The notes under the pieces were generated by a model. It was not told the origin of the DNA. It worked only from the letters and a program-made list of their open reading frames with translations, and ran no database searches. From contig CAJMBB010000016.1 in assembly GCA_905211615.1 (NCBI GenBank), positions 1 to 21,084 on the forward strand: a stretch of 21,084 nt of DNA, in the 5' to 3' direction. This DNA is from an uncultured Collinsella sp. Its GTDB lineage: Bacteria > Actinomycetota > Coriobacteriia > Coriobacteriales > Coriobacteriaceae. Position 1 is the first letter of the stretch. Each line of letters opens with the position of its first letter. The position numbers and the translations under genes were made by a program. Positions 13,674 to 21,047 of the stretch are shown here, piece after piece.

Positions 13674-15026
13674 TTAGGCGTTCTGCTCGGCAAGGGCCTC
13701 CTGCTTGGCGATGGCCTTCTCGGAGATCCTCATAAAGGGCAGGTAGACAACCATGCCGATGACAAGCTCGAGGGCCTGCCATACGCCGGCGCGCCAGTCA
13801 AAGCCCGTGGCAAGCAGGGCGTTAATGACGGGAGGCATGGTCCAAGGCACCTGGGCGATGCAGGGGCTGATGATGCCCGCGCAGGTCAGGCCATAGGTGA
13901 TGCCGATGAACAGGTCGGGAAGAAGCACGAACGGAATCATGAGCGGCAGGTTGTACACGACGGGGTAACCGTAGATGACCGGCTCGTTGATGTTAAACAG
14001 GCCAGGAACGATAGCCATCTTGGCAACGGTCTTGGAAGCCTTGTTCTTAGAGAACAGGAAGGTATCGAGCAGGAGCATGAGGGTGCAGCCCGAGCCGCCG
14101 ATAAGGGCGAAGCTGTTGACGATCTGCATGTTCATGTAGTGATCGGGCTGGATGGTGCCGCCGGCGGCAAAGGTAGCCATGTTGTCGACGATGAGCATGG
14201 TCAGGATCGGCTCGACGGTAGCGCCAGAGATGGTGGACTGGTGAATGCCGACGCAGAACAGCAGGTTCGCAAGAGTGTAGATGAGGATAACAGCCCACGG
14301 ACCGGCGTTCATGATGCTCTTGAGCGGGTTGGAAATACACGTGGAGATGATGGTGCACAGATCGGTGCCGGCAAACACGGCGAGCAGCGCTGCGGCAACT
14401 GCGAAGATCGAGAGGTTGAGCAGCATCGGGATCATGACGTTAAAGGAGTTGGAGACCGCGGGGGGCACACCCTCGCCCAGCTTTACTTTAAGCTTCTCGA
14501 CGCCGGAAATCTTGATGAAGAGCGTGACGGAGAGCAGGGCGATGATAATAGCCGCGAACAGACCGTTGGTACCGGTGTTGGCAGTCGAAAGGGCGCCCGT
14601 GACCTCGGCAGAGGTGATCTTGTCGGTGAGCAGCGGACTCGTGGCGGCAAGCGTGGCGGTGATCTGCTGCGGCATCATGATAACGAAAGCGGAGATGGCG
14701 ACGACCACGCAGGCAAGCGGGTTATCGAAGCGCTCGTTCTTAGCGAGGCTGTAGCCGATCAATCCGGCCAAGACAATGGCAGAGACGTTGAGGGTGCCCA
14801 GCGTAATTGCCGAACCCCAGGTCTGAAGATTGGCAAGACCCGCCGCATCGAGCGGGAACAGAGGGAACACGACGTTGTTAATAAGAACCGCGATACCCGC
14901 AAGGATATAGAGCGGCGTGATGGTTGCGAAGGCATCGCGCAGGGAACGCAGGTGAACCTGGTTTCCCACCTTCGCAGAGACCTCGGCAAATTTGTCGAGG
15001 AAGCTCTTTCCGTTTTCACTGGCCAT
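13674..15026 (-). CDS. PTS cellobiose-type enzyme IIC (sugar permease)
   Basis: The membrane subunit that binds and moves the sugar, here probably cellobiose or another beta-linked disaccharide or glycoside. The 450-residue protein has about ten hydrophobic segments and the family marks GIHQSTI, GSGCTLML and FNINEPVIYGYP, the last being the conserved substrate-site loop. The cytoplasmic N-terminus (SFLDKFAEVSAKVGNQ) is also typical. TTAGGAG lies 5 nt before the ATG. It sits between the GH1 gene (120 nt upstream) and IIB. Sugar specificity within lactose/cellobiose/diacetylchitobiose permeases cannot be settled by eye; the GH1 neighbour favours a beta-glucoside. Confidence 0.94.
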   Translation of the reverse strand: MASENGKSFLDKFAEVSAKVGNQVHLRSLRDAFATITPLYILAGIAVLINNVVFPLFPLDAAGLANLQTWGSAITLGTLNVSAIVLAGLIGYSLAKNERFDNPLACVVVAISAFVIMMPQQITATLAATSPLLTDKITSAEVTGALSTANTGTNGLFAAIIIALLSVTLFIKISGVEKLKVKLGEGVPPAVSNSFNVMIPMLLNLSIFAVAAALLAVFAGTDLCTIISTCISNPLKSIMNAGPWAVILIYTLANLLFCVGIHQSTISGATVEPILTMLIVDNMATFAAGGTIQPDHYMNMQIVNSFALIGGSGCTLMLLLDTFLFSKNKASKTVAKMAIVPGLFNINEPVIYGYPVVYNLPLMIPFVLLPDLFIGITYGLTCAGIISPCIAQVPWTMPPVINALLATGFDWRAGVWQALELVIGMVVYLPFMRISEKAIAKQEALAEQNA

Positions 15027-15146
15027 GATTGCTCCTAACTATCAAATCCGGCCTTTTCCTATGCGCACGGTGGTCTGTCGCCCTTTGCCACCAGATGTGC
15101 CATGTTTTGCGCGCGGCGGCGCGCGGTCTGGGCGCTCGCCCGGTCG

Positions 15147-16547
15147 CTAGTCAACCACGTGGGTCGTTGCGACCTGCTTGAGCCAAGCTGCAGACTTCTT
15201 AAGGCGGCGCTTGTAGCCGTCCATGAGGTCGACCTCGACAAAGCCGTAACGGTTCTTAAAGGCATTAGCCCAAGACCAGTTATCGATGACGGCCCAATAA
15301 TGGTATCCGCGGCATTTGGCGCCCTCGGCGATTGCCTTGGCAACCCACTCCAGGTGCTGGCGCACAAAGTCGACGCGGTAGTCGTCCTGAATGGTCCCTT
15401 CGGCGTCACGGTTCTTGTATTCGTCCATGATGCCGATACCGTTCTCGGATACAAACCACTCAAGATCGGGGTAGTTCTTAGCGCAGTCCATGCCAAAGTC
15501 GTAGAGGCCCTGCGGGTAGATTTCCCAGCCGCGGCTCTCGTTCATAACGGCGTCGGGCCATACGTACTCGTCGGCAAAGTGCGGCAGACCGTACTGGTCG
15601 ATCTTGCTCGCCGGAGCCTGAACGCGCGTGGGATGGTAGTAGTTACAACCGAGCCAGTCGACAACGCCCTGCTTGAGGATCTCTTGGTCGCCGGCACGGA
15701 ACGGAAGTTTAACGCCGCCCTCGGCCAGGCTGTCGAGCACGTCGGCGGGAAGCTCGCCCTTGGTAATAAGGTCGAGCCACCAGCGATTGTTGATACCGCT
15801 GGTCATACGCACGGCCTCGAGGTCTGCCTCGCTGGGGTTCTCCTTGGTATAGACCGGGGTAAAGCAGTTGATCATGCCGATCTTGGCGTCGGCGCGAACG
15901 GCGCCCTCGTCATAGGCGCGGCGGTAGTTGGCCACAGCCAGCGCGTGCGCCAGCGAGATGTGATACTGCACGGTGCGGGCGCGGTTATAGTCATGGAGCT
16001 GCGGGTACCACACGCCCTCCTGATAGCGCTGCTCGGGCTCGACGATGGGCTCGTTAAAGGTGAACCAGTACTTGATCTCCTGGCCAAACTCGCGGAAGGC
16101 AACGTCGGCGTAATGAGCGTACGCCTCGACGACCTCACGGCTCTCCCAACCACCACGGTCAAAGAGGTAGGTAGGCATGTCAAAGTGGTACAGGTTGACG
16201 AACGGCTCCAGGCCGGCCTCGCGAGAGGCACGGAACAGCTCGTGATACCACGCGGCGCCCTCCTCATTGAGGTTGCCGTTAGCATCGAGCAGGCGACTCC
16301 ACTGGATGGAGGTGCGGTAGGTATCCAGGCCCAAGTCCTTCAAAATGCGAAGGTCCTCCTGGTATTTAGCCATAAAGTCATTGCCAGCATAAGAGCCAAC
16401 GCGGTTATAGAACGAATCCAGATCCTGGATGGACCAGGTATCCCACAGGTTCTCGAGCTTGCCGCCCTGGTTCCACTGACCCTCAGTCTGCGGGCCGGAC
16501 ATAGCGGCGCCAAAGAAGAAGTCACGGGGCAGCTGATACTGAGCCAT
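15147..16547 (-). CDS. GH1 6-phospho-beta-glucosidase
   Basis: A 466-residue glycoside hydrolase family 1 enzyme that would split the phosphorylated disaccharide made by the PTS into a sugar 6-phosphate and a free sugar. The acid/base Glu166 is in TFNEP and the nucleophile Glu368 in VSENG. The region that reads glucose O6 in plain beta-glucosidases (WE) is here NWSWANAFKNRYGF (423-436): Ser replaces Glu, as in phospho-glycosidases, and Tyr434 is kept, but the usual Lys before RY is Asn432, with Lys431 one place earlier. The start at 16547 has GAGGA 5 nt upstream and begins at the family N-terminus (LPRDFFFGAA); a longer frame to 16670 runs through a palindrome. First gene of the PTS operon. 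Confidence 0.9.
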   Translation of the reverse strand: MAQYQLPRDFFFGAAMSGPQTEGQWNQGGKLENLWDTWSIQDLDSFYNRVGSYAGNDFMAKYQEDLRILKDLGLDTYRTSIQWSRLLDANGNLNEEGAAWYHELFRASREAGLEPFVNLYHFDMPTYLFDRGGWESREVVEAYAHYADVAFREFGQEIKYWFTFNEPIVEPEQRYQEGVWYPQLHDYNRARTVQYHISLAHALAVANYRRAYDEGAVRADAKIGMINCFTPVYTKENPSEADLEAVRMTSGINNRWWLDLITKGELPADVLDSLAEGGVKLPFRAGDQEILKQGVVDWLGCNYYHPTRVQAPASKIDQYGLPHFADEYVWPDAVMNESRGWEIYPQGLYDFGMDCAKNYPDLEWFVSENGIGIMDEYKNRDAEGTIQDDYRVDFVRQHLEWVAKAIAEGAKCRGYHYWAVIDNWSWANAFKNRYGFVEVDLMDGYKRRLKKSAAWLKQVATTHVVD

Positions 16548-16580
16548 CAAAGTCCTCGCTTTCGTGTCTAGAGCTTTCGG

Positions 16581-16670
16581 TTGGAGACGGGTTTGCTTTG
16601 GCAAGTTATCCGGCGCGGGCGCGCACCGGTTATCCAGATATCCAGCCCGCCAAAACAAAACCGTCCCCAA
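16581..16670. repeat. Large imperfect palindrome with GGGACGG core
   Basis: The 22-nt arms at 16581-16602 and 16649-16670 match as reverse complements at 19 of 22 positions. The 46-nt centre holds a smaller GC-rich CCGG...CCGG palindrome. Each arm carries a segment like GGGACGGTTTTGTTTTGGC, resembling the element at 12689-12729. It lies within the predicted untranslated leader of the GH1/PTS operon. Confidence 0.75.
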
Positions 16671-16713
16671 ACGGTCGGCCCTGCCGGCGGCAGGGTTCCG
16701 TTCGTTGCGTACA

Positions 16714-16741
16714 ACTATAGCGCTCTAATTTCTAAAGTAAA
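16714..16741 (-). promoter_or_regulatory. Candidate promoter of the GH1/PTS operon
   Basis: On the minus strand, TATAGT (16719-16714) is preceded by TTTACT (16741-16736) with 16 nt between; shifting one base gives CTTTAC with 17 nt. Transcription would start near 16707 and include both upstream hairpins in a leader of about 160 nt. Confidence 0.5.
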
Positions 16742-16849
16742 GCGTCTTTTTGTTTTTTCTTTCTCGGACTTCTTATATAAAAGTAATATGGGTGCCTCGT
16801 TGGGGGTTATACTTACTTGCGTATTCTTATATGTCGGAAAGGAGGTTCC

Positions 16850-17569
16850 ATGATTCCCAAATACGAGGCGATAGCTGCAGATATCCGTCGAAGCATCGAG
16901 GATGGCGCTCTTAAACCGGGCGACAAGCTACCCACCGTCGTTGAGTTCTGTGAGCTCTATAGCGTTTCCAAAATCACCGTCAAACGAGCTATCGAGCAGA
17001 TCACCGAAGAGGGTCTTGTTACCAGCCGGCGCGGATCGGGCACCTACGTTAAAGACACGGCGGGGCTTCCCGACAAGGCGTTTTTCCAGGGCAAGAACGA
17101 CCGCGCCCAGGGCTTTTCGTATGAGCACCGCGGGGAGAAGGTAACCTCGGTGGTCTACGATTTCTCGATTGTCAATCCACCGGCAGAGGTTGCGACTCAG
17201 CTGGGAATTGCCGAGGATGACTTTGCCTATCACATCGTGCGCGTGCGCCAGGTCGACGAGAAGCCCATCGTTATCGAGTACACCTACATGCCCCTCGAGC
17301 TGATTCCGGGCCTTAAAAAGAAAGACCTGTATGGATCGGTCTACAGCTTCATCCGCGAGCAATGCGGGCTGAAGATTTCGAGCTTCCACCGCACCATTCG
17401 CGCCGTAGCGGCAACCGAGGAAGAGGCTGAGCGCCTGGACACCAAACCCGGCTCTCCCCTGCTCGAGCTCAACCAGATTGGCTTTTTGGATAGCGGCACC
17501 GCCTTTGAGCATTCGATCTCGCGCAACGTTGGTGACCGCTTTGAGCTGCACAACGTAACGTTGGCATAG
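16850..17569 (+). CDS. GntR-family transcriptional regulator (HutC/UTRA type)
   Basis: A 239-residue DNA-binding regulator, probably a repressor released by a phosphorylated sugar. Residues 1-68 form the winged helix-turn-helix (LPTVVEFCELYSVSKITVKR, closing with RRGSGTYV at 60-67). Residues about 88-236 form the UTRA effector domain, including YTYMPLELIPGL and the terminal FEHSISRNVGDRF-like strand. The ATG at 16850 has AAAGGAGG 4 nt upstream; an earlier frame at 16817 does not. It is divergent from the GH1/PTS operon, the classic arrangement for a local regulator, and is followed by manA after 73 nt. Confidence 0.93.
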   Translation: MIPKYEAIAADIRRSIEDGALKPGDKLPTVVEFCELYSVSKITVKRAIEQITEEGLVTSRRGSGTYVKDTAGLPDKAFFQGKNDRAQGFSYEHRGEKVTSVVYDFSIVNPPAEVATQLGIAEDDFAYHIVRVRQVDEKPIVIEYTYMPLELIPGLKKKDLYGSVYSFIREQCGLKISSFHRTIRAVAATEEEAERLDTKPGSPLLELNQIGFLDSGTAFEHSISRNVGDRFELHNVTLA

Positions 17570-17642
17570 TTTTGTAGTCATGCGGGCGCTCGTTATGGCT
17601 CGTTTAGAGTGGGCAACCGCACAACACCATGGGGGTATGAAC

Positions 17643-18575
17643 ATGTCCGATTTGATTAAACTGACGCCGATCTTCCACGAGAAGATCTGGGGCGGCCGCC
17701 AGCTCGAAACCGTATTTGGTTACGACATTCCCGAGGGTCCCATCGGTGAGTGCTGGGCTATCTCGGCCCATCCCAACGGCGACTGCCAGATTGCGGAGGG
17801 CCCGTATGCCGGCCACACGCTGTCGTGGCTGTGGGCCGAGCACCGTGAGCTCTTTGGCAACTGCGAGGGCAAGGAGTTCCCGCTGCTCATTAAGATTCTG
17901 GACGCCAAGGACGACCTTTCGATCCAGATTCACCCCAACGACGAGTACGCTGCCGAGCACGAGAACGGCAGCCTGGGCAAGACCGAGTGCTGGTATGTGC
18001 TGGACTGCGAGCCCGGCGCCACGATCATCGTCGGACAGCGCGCCAAGGACCGCGCCGAGGCAGCACAGATGATCGAGGACGGCCGCTGGGACGAGATGCT
18101 CAACGTGCTGCCGATTCACAAGGGCGTCTTTTTCCAGATTGACTCCGGTACCGTGCACGCCATCAAGACCGGTACGCTCATTTTGGAGACGCAGCAGTCG
18201 AGCGATGTGACCTATCGCCTGTACGACTACGACCGCCCCGGCACCGACGGCAAGCTGCGCCCGCTGCATATTGAGCAGAGCCTCGACTGCATCGATTTTG
18301 ATGTTCAGGCGCCGACCGACGGCACCGTGACCGCGCCCGAGGTCGACGGCGTGACCGAGCTCGAGTCCAATCCCTGCTACACCGTCGATCGTGTGCGTGT
18401 CGACGGCAGCAAGACCCTCGACCAGCGCTGGCCCTTCATGTGCCTGTCGGTCATCAACGGCGAAGGCACCGTCTGCGGCGACCCCGTCCACAAGGGAAGC
18501 CACCTGCTGGCTCCGAGCACCGTCAGCTCCATCGACCTCGAAGGCAAGATGGAACTGATTATTAGCCACCTGTAG
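17643..18575 (+). CDS. manA: Mannose-6-phosphate isomerase, class I
   Basis: This zinc enzyme interconverts mannose-6-phosphate and fructose-6-phosphate in the cytoplasm. The 310-residue protein is the short type found in low-GC Gram-positives. The zinc ligands are visible as Gln95 and His97 (IQIHPND), Glu115 (KTECWY) and His172 (VHAI), and Arg192 lies in YRLYDYDR. Two ATGs occur, at 17637 and 17643; GGGGG is 7 nt from the second and only 1 nt from the first, so 17643 is chosen. Its position beside the GntR gene suggests a role in using a mannose-containing or co-regulated sugar, but it could simply serve general mannose or GDP-mannose metabolism. Confidence 0.94.
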   Translation: MSDLIKLTPIFHEKIWGGRQLETVFGYDIPEGPIGECWAISAHPNGDCQIAEGPYAGHTLSWLWAEHRELFGNCEGKEFPLLIKILDAKDDLSIQIHPNDEYAAEHENGSLGKTECWYVLDCEPGATIIVGQRAKDRAEAAQMIEDGRWDEMLNVLPIHKGVFFQIDSGTVHAIKTGTLILETQQSSDVTYRLYDYDRPGTDGKLRPLHIEQSLDCIDFDVQAPTDGTVTAPEVDGVTELESNPCYTVDRVRVDGSKTLDQRWPFMCLSVINGEGTVCGDPVHKGSHLLAPSTVSSIDLEGKMELIISHL

Positions 18576-18612
18576 GTCACTGGTACCCGAGTGCTCGCCG
18601 GGATGGGCGCGG

Positions 18613-18696
18613 GGTTTGATCGCCTGCTCGGGCAGTCCTGCTCGCACGGAGAGCACATTAAGTGCTCTCCGGCTCGTGCGGAACTCGCGATCAACC
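18613..18696. ncRNA. Multi-branched hairpin element in manA-murB spacer
   Basis: The outer stem TTGATCGC (18616-18623) pairs with GCGATCAA (18687-18694). Inside are a CTGC-TCGG-GCAG hairpin (18624-18635), a CGCAC/GTGCG stem (18643-18647 with 18676-18680), and a perfect 9-bp stem GGAGAGCAC/GTGCTCTCC (18648-18670) with loop ATTAA. It is too complex for a simple terminator and has no U-tract. It may be a structured RNA, a protein-binding site, or a dispersed repeat; the strand is undecided. Confidence 0.45.
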
Positions 18697-18699
18697 TAA

Positions 18700-18732
18700 T
18701 GCCTTTCGGGCAGCCACGGACCTCTCGGGTCC
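18700..18732. other. Two small hairpins following the branched element
   Basis: TGCC/GGCA (18700-18712) and GGACC/GGTCC (18718-18732) each have five-nt pyrimidine-rich loops. Together with the element before and the terminator after, they give a chain of stems on the plus strand. Confidence 0.4.
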
Positions 18733-18774
18733 AATACGTCACATACCGGACTGGTTTATCTGAATAAATATGGT

Positions 18775-18802
18775 GAAGGCCCCTTTCGGGGCCTTCTTTG
18801 TT
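18775..18802 (+). terminator. Intrinsic terminator after manA
   Basis: GAAGGCCCC (18775-18783) pairs perfectly with GGGGCCTTC (18788-18796) around loop TTTC, followed by TTTGTT. It ends transcripts from manA or from the hairpin-rich spacer, and lies directly beside the murB stop codon on the other strand. Confidence 0.9.
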
Positions 18803-19763
18803 AAAGGAATTCGCCGACTCGGTGGACTTCGGGTTCTAGGTCTACGTCGAACTGCTCTTTGACTTTGGCTTGGATGTCGCGGATGAGTTCATCGACGTCG
18901 GCGGCGGTGGCGTGGTTGGCGTTGACGATAAAACCGCAGTGCTTTTCGCTTACCTGCGCGCCGCCAACGGCGTGTCCTCGCAGGCCGGCATCCATGATGA
19001 GCTTGCCGGCAAAGTAACCCTCGGGGCGCTTGAAGGTGGAGCCGGCACTCGGCATGTCGAGCGGCTGCTTGTCCTCGCGGCGCTGGCGGTAGTCGTCCAT
19101 GTCGGCCTTGATCATCGCGGCGTTGCCCGGGGCGAGATTGAAAGTGGCCGAAAGCACGATGAAACCGTCGTCGGCAATGCGGCTCTTGCGATAGCCCAGG
19201 TTGAGCTCGTCGACATCGAACTCGATGATGTTGCCGCTGCCGCGGGTGCCGTCGTCGAGCTGGCGAGCGGGTTTGTAGACGCGCACGGACTCCAGCACAT
19301 CGGCCATGCAGGCACCGTAGGCACCGGCGTTCATGTAGCAGGCGCCGCCGACCGATCCGGGGATGCCCGAGATGGGCTCCATGCCGGTGAGACCGGCCTC
19401 GGCTGCCGCCGCGGCGACATCGGAAAGCAAGGCGCCGGCCGCCGCCGTGACGTGCGTACCGTCGACCGTGATGTCGGAGAGGCCTTCGCCCGGCGCCACG
19501 ACAACGCCGCGGATACCCTTGTCGCCGACGAGCAGGTCGGAGCCGTTGCCCACGATGGTGAGCGGCAGGTCGCAGCGATAACAGGTGTCGAGCGTGGCGA
19601 CGAGGCCCTGCTCGGTATCGGGCGTGACAAAGACGTCGGCCGGGCCGCCGATCTTAAACGTGGTGTGCTCGCGCATGGGCTCGCTCATCAGCACGTTGTC
19701 CTCGCCGGCAACGCCAGCAAGCGCGCACAGCAGGTCCTCGTTAAAAAAGTCGTTCTCGTGCAT
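18801..19763 (-). CDS. murB: UDP-N-acetylenolpyruvoylglucosamine reductase MurB
   Basis: This FAD enzyme reduces UDP-GlcNAc-enolpyruvate to UDP-MurNAc, an early step of peptidoglycan synthesis. The 320-residue protein shows HTTFKIGGPAD (33-43), the FAD-binding GNGSDLLVGD (72-81) and SGIPGSVGGACYMNAGAYG (132-150), the catalytic serine Ser242 in SAGSTFKRP, and a C-terminal Glu312 in EPEVHRVG. The ATG at 19763 is chosen: AAGGCGG lies 8 nt upstream, and a longer frame would need a TTG at 19808 that falls inside the probable -10 box. It is divergent from the LacI-family gene and converges on manA. Confidence 0.95.
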   Translation of the reverse strand: MHENDFFNEDLLCALAGVAGEDNVLMSEPMREHTTFKIGGPADVFVTPDTEQGLVATLDTCYRCDLPLTIVGNGSDLLVGDKGIRGVVVAPGEGLSDITVDGTHVTAAAGALLSDVAAAAAEAGLTGMEPISGIPGSVGGACYMNAGAYGACMADVLESVRVYKPARQLDDGTRGSGNIIEFDVDELNLGYRKSRIADDGFIVLSATFNLAPGNAAMIKADMDDYRQRREDKQPLDMPSAGSTFKRPEGYFAGKLIMDAGLRGHAVGGAQVSEKHCGFIVNANHATAADVDELIRDIQAKVKEQFDVDLEPEVHRVGEFL

Positions 19764-19806
19764 ACGAATATCCGCCTTTTGGTGGTCGTCGTCATCAATC
19801 GATTGC

Positions 19807-19812
19807 AATATA
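19807..19812 (-). promoter_or_regulatory. Candidate -10 box for murB
   Basis: TATATT on the minus strand, 44 nt before the chosen start codon. The -35 region is not well matched. The box overlaps the only possible upstream TTG start, which supports the shorter protein. Confidence 0.4.
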
Positions 19813-19867
19813 CCCCACCCGGACGGATTTGGTGCGCTGACGGCGATAAAACAGCCGTCTACCGGAT

Positions 19868-19911
19868 TGGTAAAGTGTTTATCACCGAGGTAGAGGGGTA
19901 GTCGCTATACT
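19868..19911 (+). promoter_or_regulatory. Candidate promoter and operator of the LacI-family gene
   Basis: TATACT at 19906-19911 is a good -10 box 35 nt before the start codon. Upstream, TGGTAAA-GTG-TTTATCA (19868-19884) is an imperfect inverted repeat matching at six of seven positions, where an autoregulatory site might lie. Its odd-length centre is unlike most LacI-family operators, so the operator part is weak. Confidence 0.35.
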
Positions 19912-19946
19912 TTCAAGAGATTGCGCGTAAACCCGGAAGGAGCGAG

Positions 19947-20975
19947 ATGGCCAACAAAGTCACCCTCAAGCAGATCGCCCAAGAGGTGGGGCTTTCCCCC
20001 TCGTCGGTCTCGCTTGTTCTCAATAATCGGCCCTGTCGCATCTCGGAAGAAAACCGCAAACTCATCAAGGAGGTCGCGGCGCGCAACCACTATGTTCCTA
20101 ACCAGATTGCGCGTAGTTTGGTCATGCGCGAGTCGCGCACGCTGGGCCTTATCGTCCCTAACATCGAGAGCCGCTTTTTTGCCTCGCTCGCCGGTAGCCT
20201 GGAAAAGCGCTGCCGCGAGGATGGCTATGCGCTCTTCATTACCAGCTCGGGTGGAAGCGCCGATGACGATCAGGAGCTGCTGCGCCAGCTGGTGACGCGC
20301 GGCGTTGATGGCGTCTTCCTGGTCGTGGGCGACGAGTTCTCCGACGACCGTGCCCTGCGCGAAGAAGTCAGCCACCTGCCCATCCCGGCCGTGATGGTCG
20401 ACCGTGCCATTGAGGGGCTCGAGTGCGACAAGGTGATGTTCGACCACGAGATGGGCGGCTACATGGCCACCCGCTATCTGATCGAGCAAGGCCACCGCCG
20501 TATTGCCTGTCTGGTTAACGCGCGTCGCTCCAATACGGGTCGCAAACGACTCGCCGGTTACGAACGCGCGCTGCGCGAGGTGGGGCTGCCCATCGACGCG
20601 CGCCTGGAGTTTGAGAGCGAATATTACATCCCGAGTGCCTATGAGGCCTCGGAGGCTGTGCTTGCAACCGATGCCACCGCCGTGTTCGCAAGCTCGGATA
20701 ACATTGCCCTCGGTCTGCTCAAGCGCTTGCACGAGATGGGGAAGAGCATCCCAGGCGATATCTCGGTCGTAAGCTATGACAACTCGGCGGCCGACGTTCT
20801 CTTTGAGCCGGCGCTGACCGCGATTGAGCAGGATCCCGGTGTCCTCGCGGAGCATGCTTTTGGCTGCATGTCCAAGCGTCTTGCCGGTAGGGGCGGTAGA
20901 CGTGCCGAAGAGGTCGTTCTGGAGCCGGCGCTTATCGTGAAGGGCAGTGTGCTTGACCTTACCGAATATAGCTAA
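19947..20975 (+). CDS. LacI-family transcriptional regulator
   Basis: A 342-residue sugar-type regulator. Residues about 5-24 form the helix-turn-helix (VTLKQIAQEVGLSPSSVSLV), followed by the hinge helix (NQIARSLVMR, about 52-61) and a periplasmic-binding-like effector domain (TLGLIVPNIES from about 65; SSDNIALGLL and the VVSYDNS strand near the end). GGAAGGAG lies 4 nt before the ATG. It is divergent from murB, which is unlikely to be its target. The regulated genes are probably to the right of the window or elsewhere; the effector cannot be named. Confidence 0.93.
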   Translation: MANKVTLKQIAQEVGLSPSSVSLVLNNRPCRISEENRKLIKEVAARNHYVPNQIARSLVMRESRTLGLIVPNIESRFFASLAGSLEKRCREDGYALFITSSGGSADDDQELLRQLVTRGVDGVFLVVGDEFSDDRALREEVSHLPIPAVMVDRAIEGLECDKVMFDHEMGGYMATRYLIEQGHRRIACLVNARRSNTGRKRLAGYERALREVGLPIDARLEFESEYYIPSAYEASEAVLATDATAVFASSDNIALGLLKRLHEMGKSIPGDISVVSYDNSAADVLFEPALTAIEQDPGVLAEHAFGCMSKRLAGRGGRRAEEVVLEPALIVKGSVLDLTEYS

Positions 20976-21047
20976 GCGCACTTGTTTGTTTGCATAGATT
21001 GCATGCGGAGTGTCCGCTATTTGCCGGCGGGGCCGGGGCGCCTGCCT

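Larger units (their letters stand above)
16548..16849. promoter_or_regulatory. Divergent control region between GH1/PTS operon and GntR gene
   Basis: This 302-bp region holds, left to right, the large palindrome (16581-16670), a CCCTGCC/GGCAGGG hairpin (16679-16695), a minus-strand promoter candidate (16714-16741), and a markedly AT-rich stretch (16730-16835). The AT-rich stretch contains a direct repeat TTCTTATAT at 16770-16778 and 16824-16832, 54 bp apart. The first copy belongs to the near-palindrome CTTATATAAAAG. These are the best candidates for GntR operators; binding is inferred. Confidence 0.5.

Noticed and set aside
12903..15038. A 711-codon plus-strand open frame opposite PTS IIA, IIB and IIC
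   Set aside because: It covers three well-supported antisense genes and their spacers and shows no recognisable domain.
15102..16571. A 489-codon plus-strand open frame opposite the GH1 gene
   Set aside because: It mirrors the GH1 coding region, which has both catalytic glutamates; no ribosome binding site or domain supports the other strand.
16548..16670. A 41-residue N-terminal extension of the GH1 protein
   Set aside because: It is translated from the palindrome at 16581-16670 and is not family-like; the ATG at 16547 has a good ribosome binding site.
18377..18742. A 121-codon minus-strand frame across the end of manA and the hairpin-rich spacer
   Set aside because: It overlaps the conserved end of manA and is mostly translated from palindromic sequence; no domain seen.
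19764..19808. A TTG start extending MurB by 15 residues
   Set aside because: The TTG overlaps a probable -10 box and lacks a ribosome binding site, while the ATG at 19763 has AAGGCGG at good distance.
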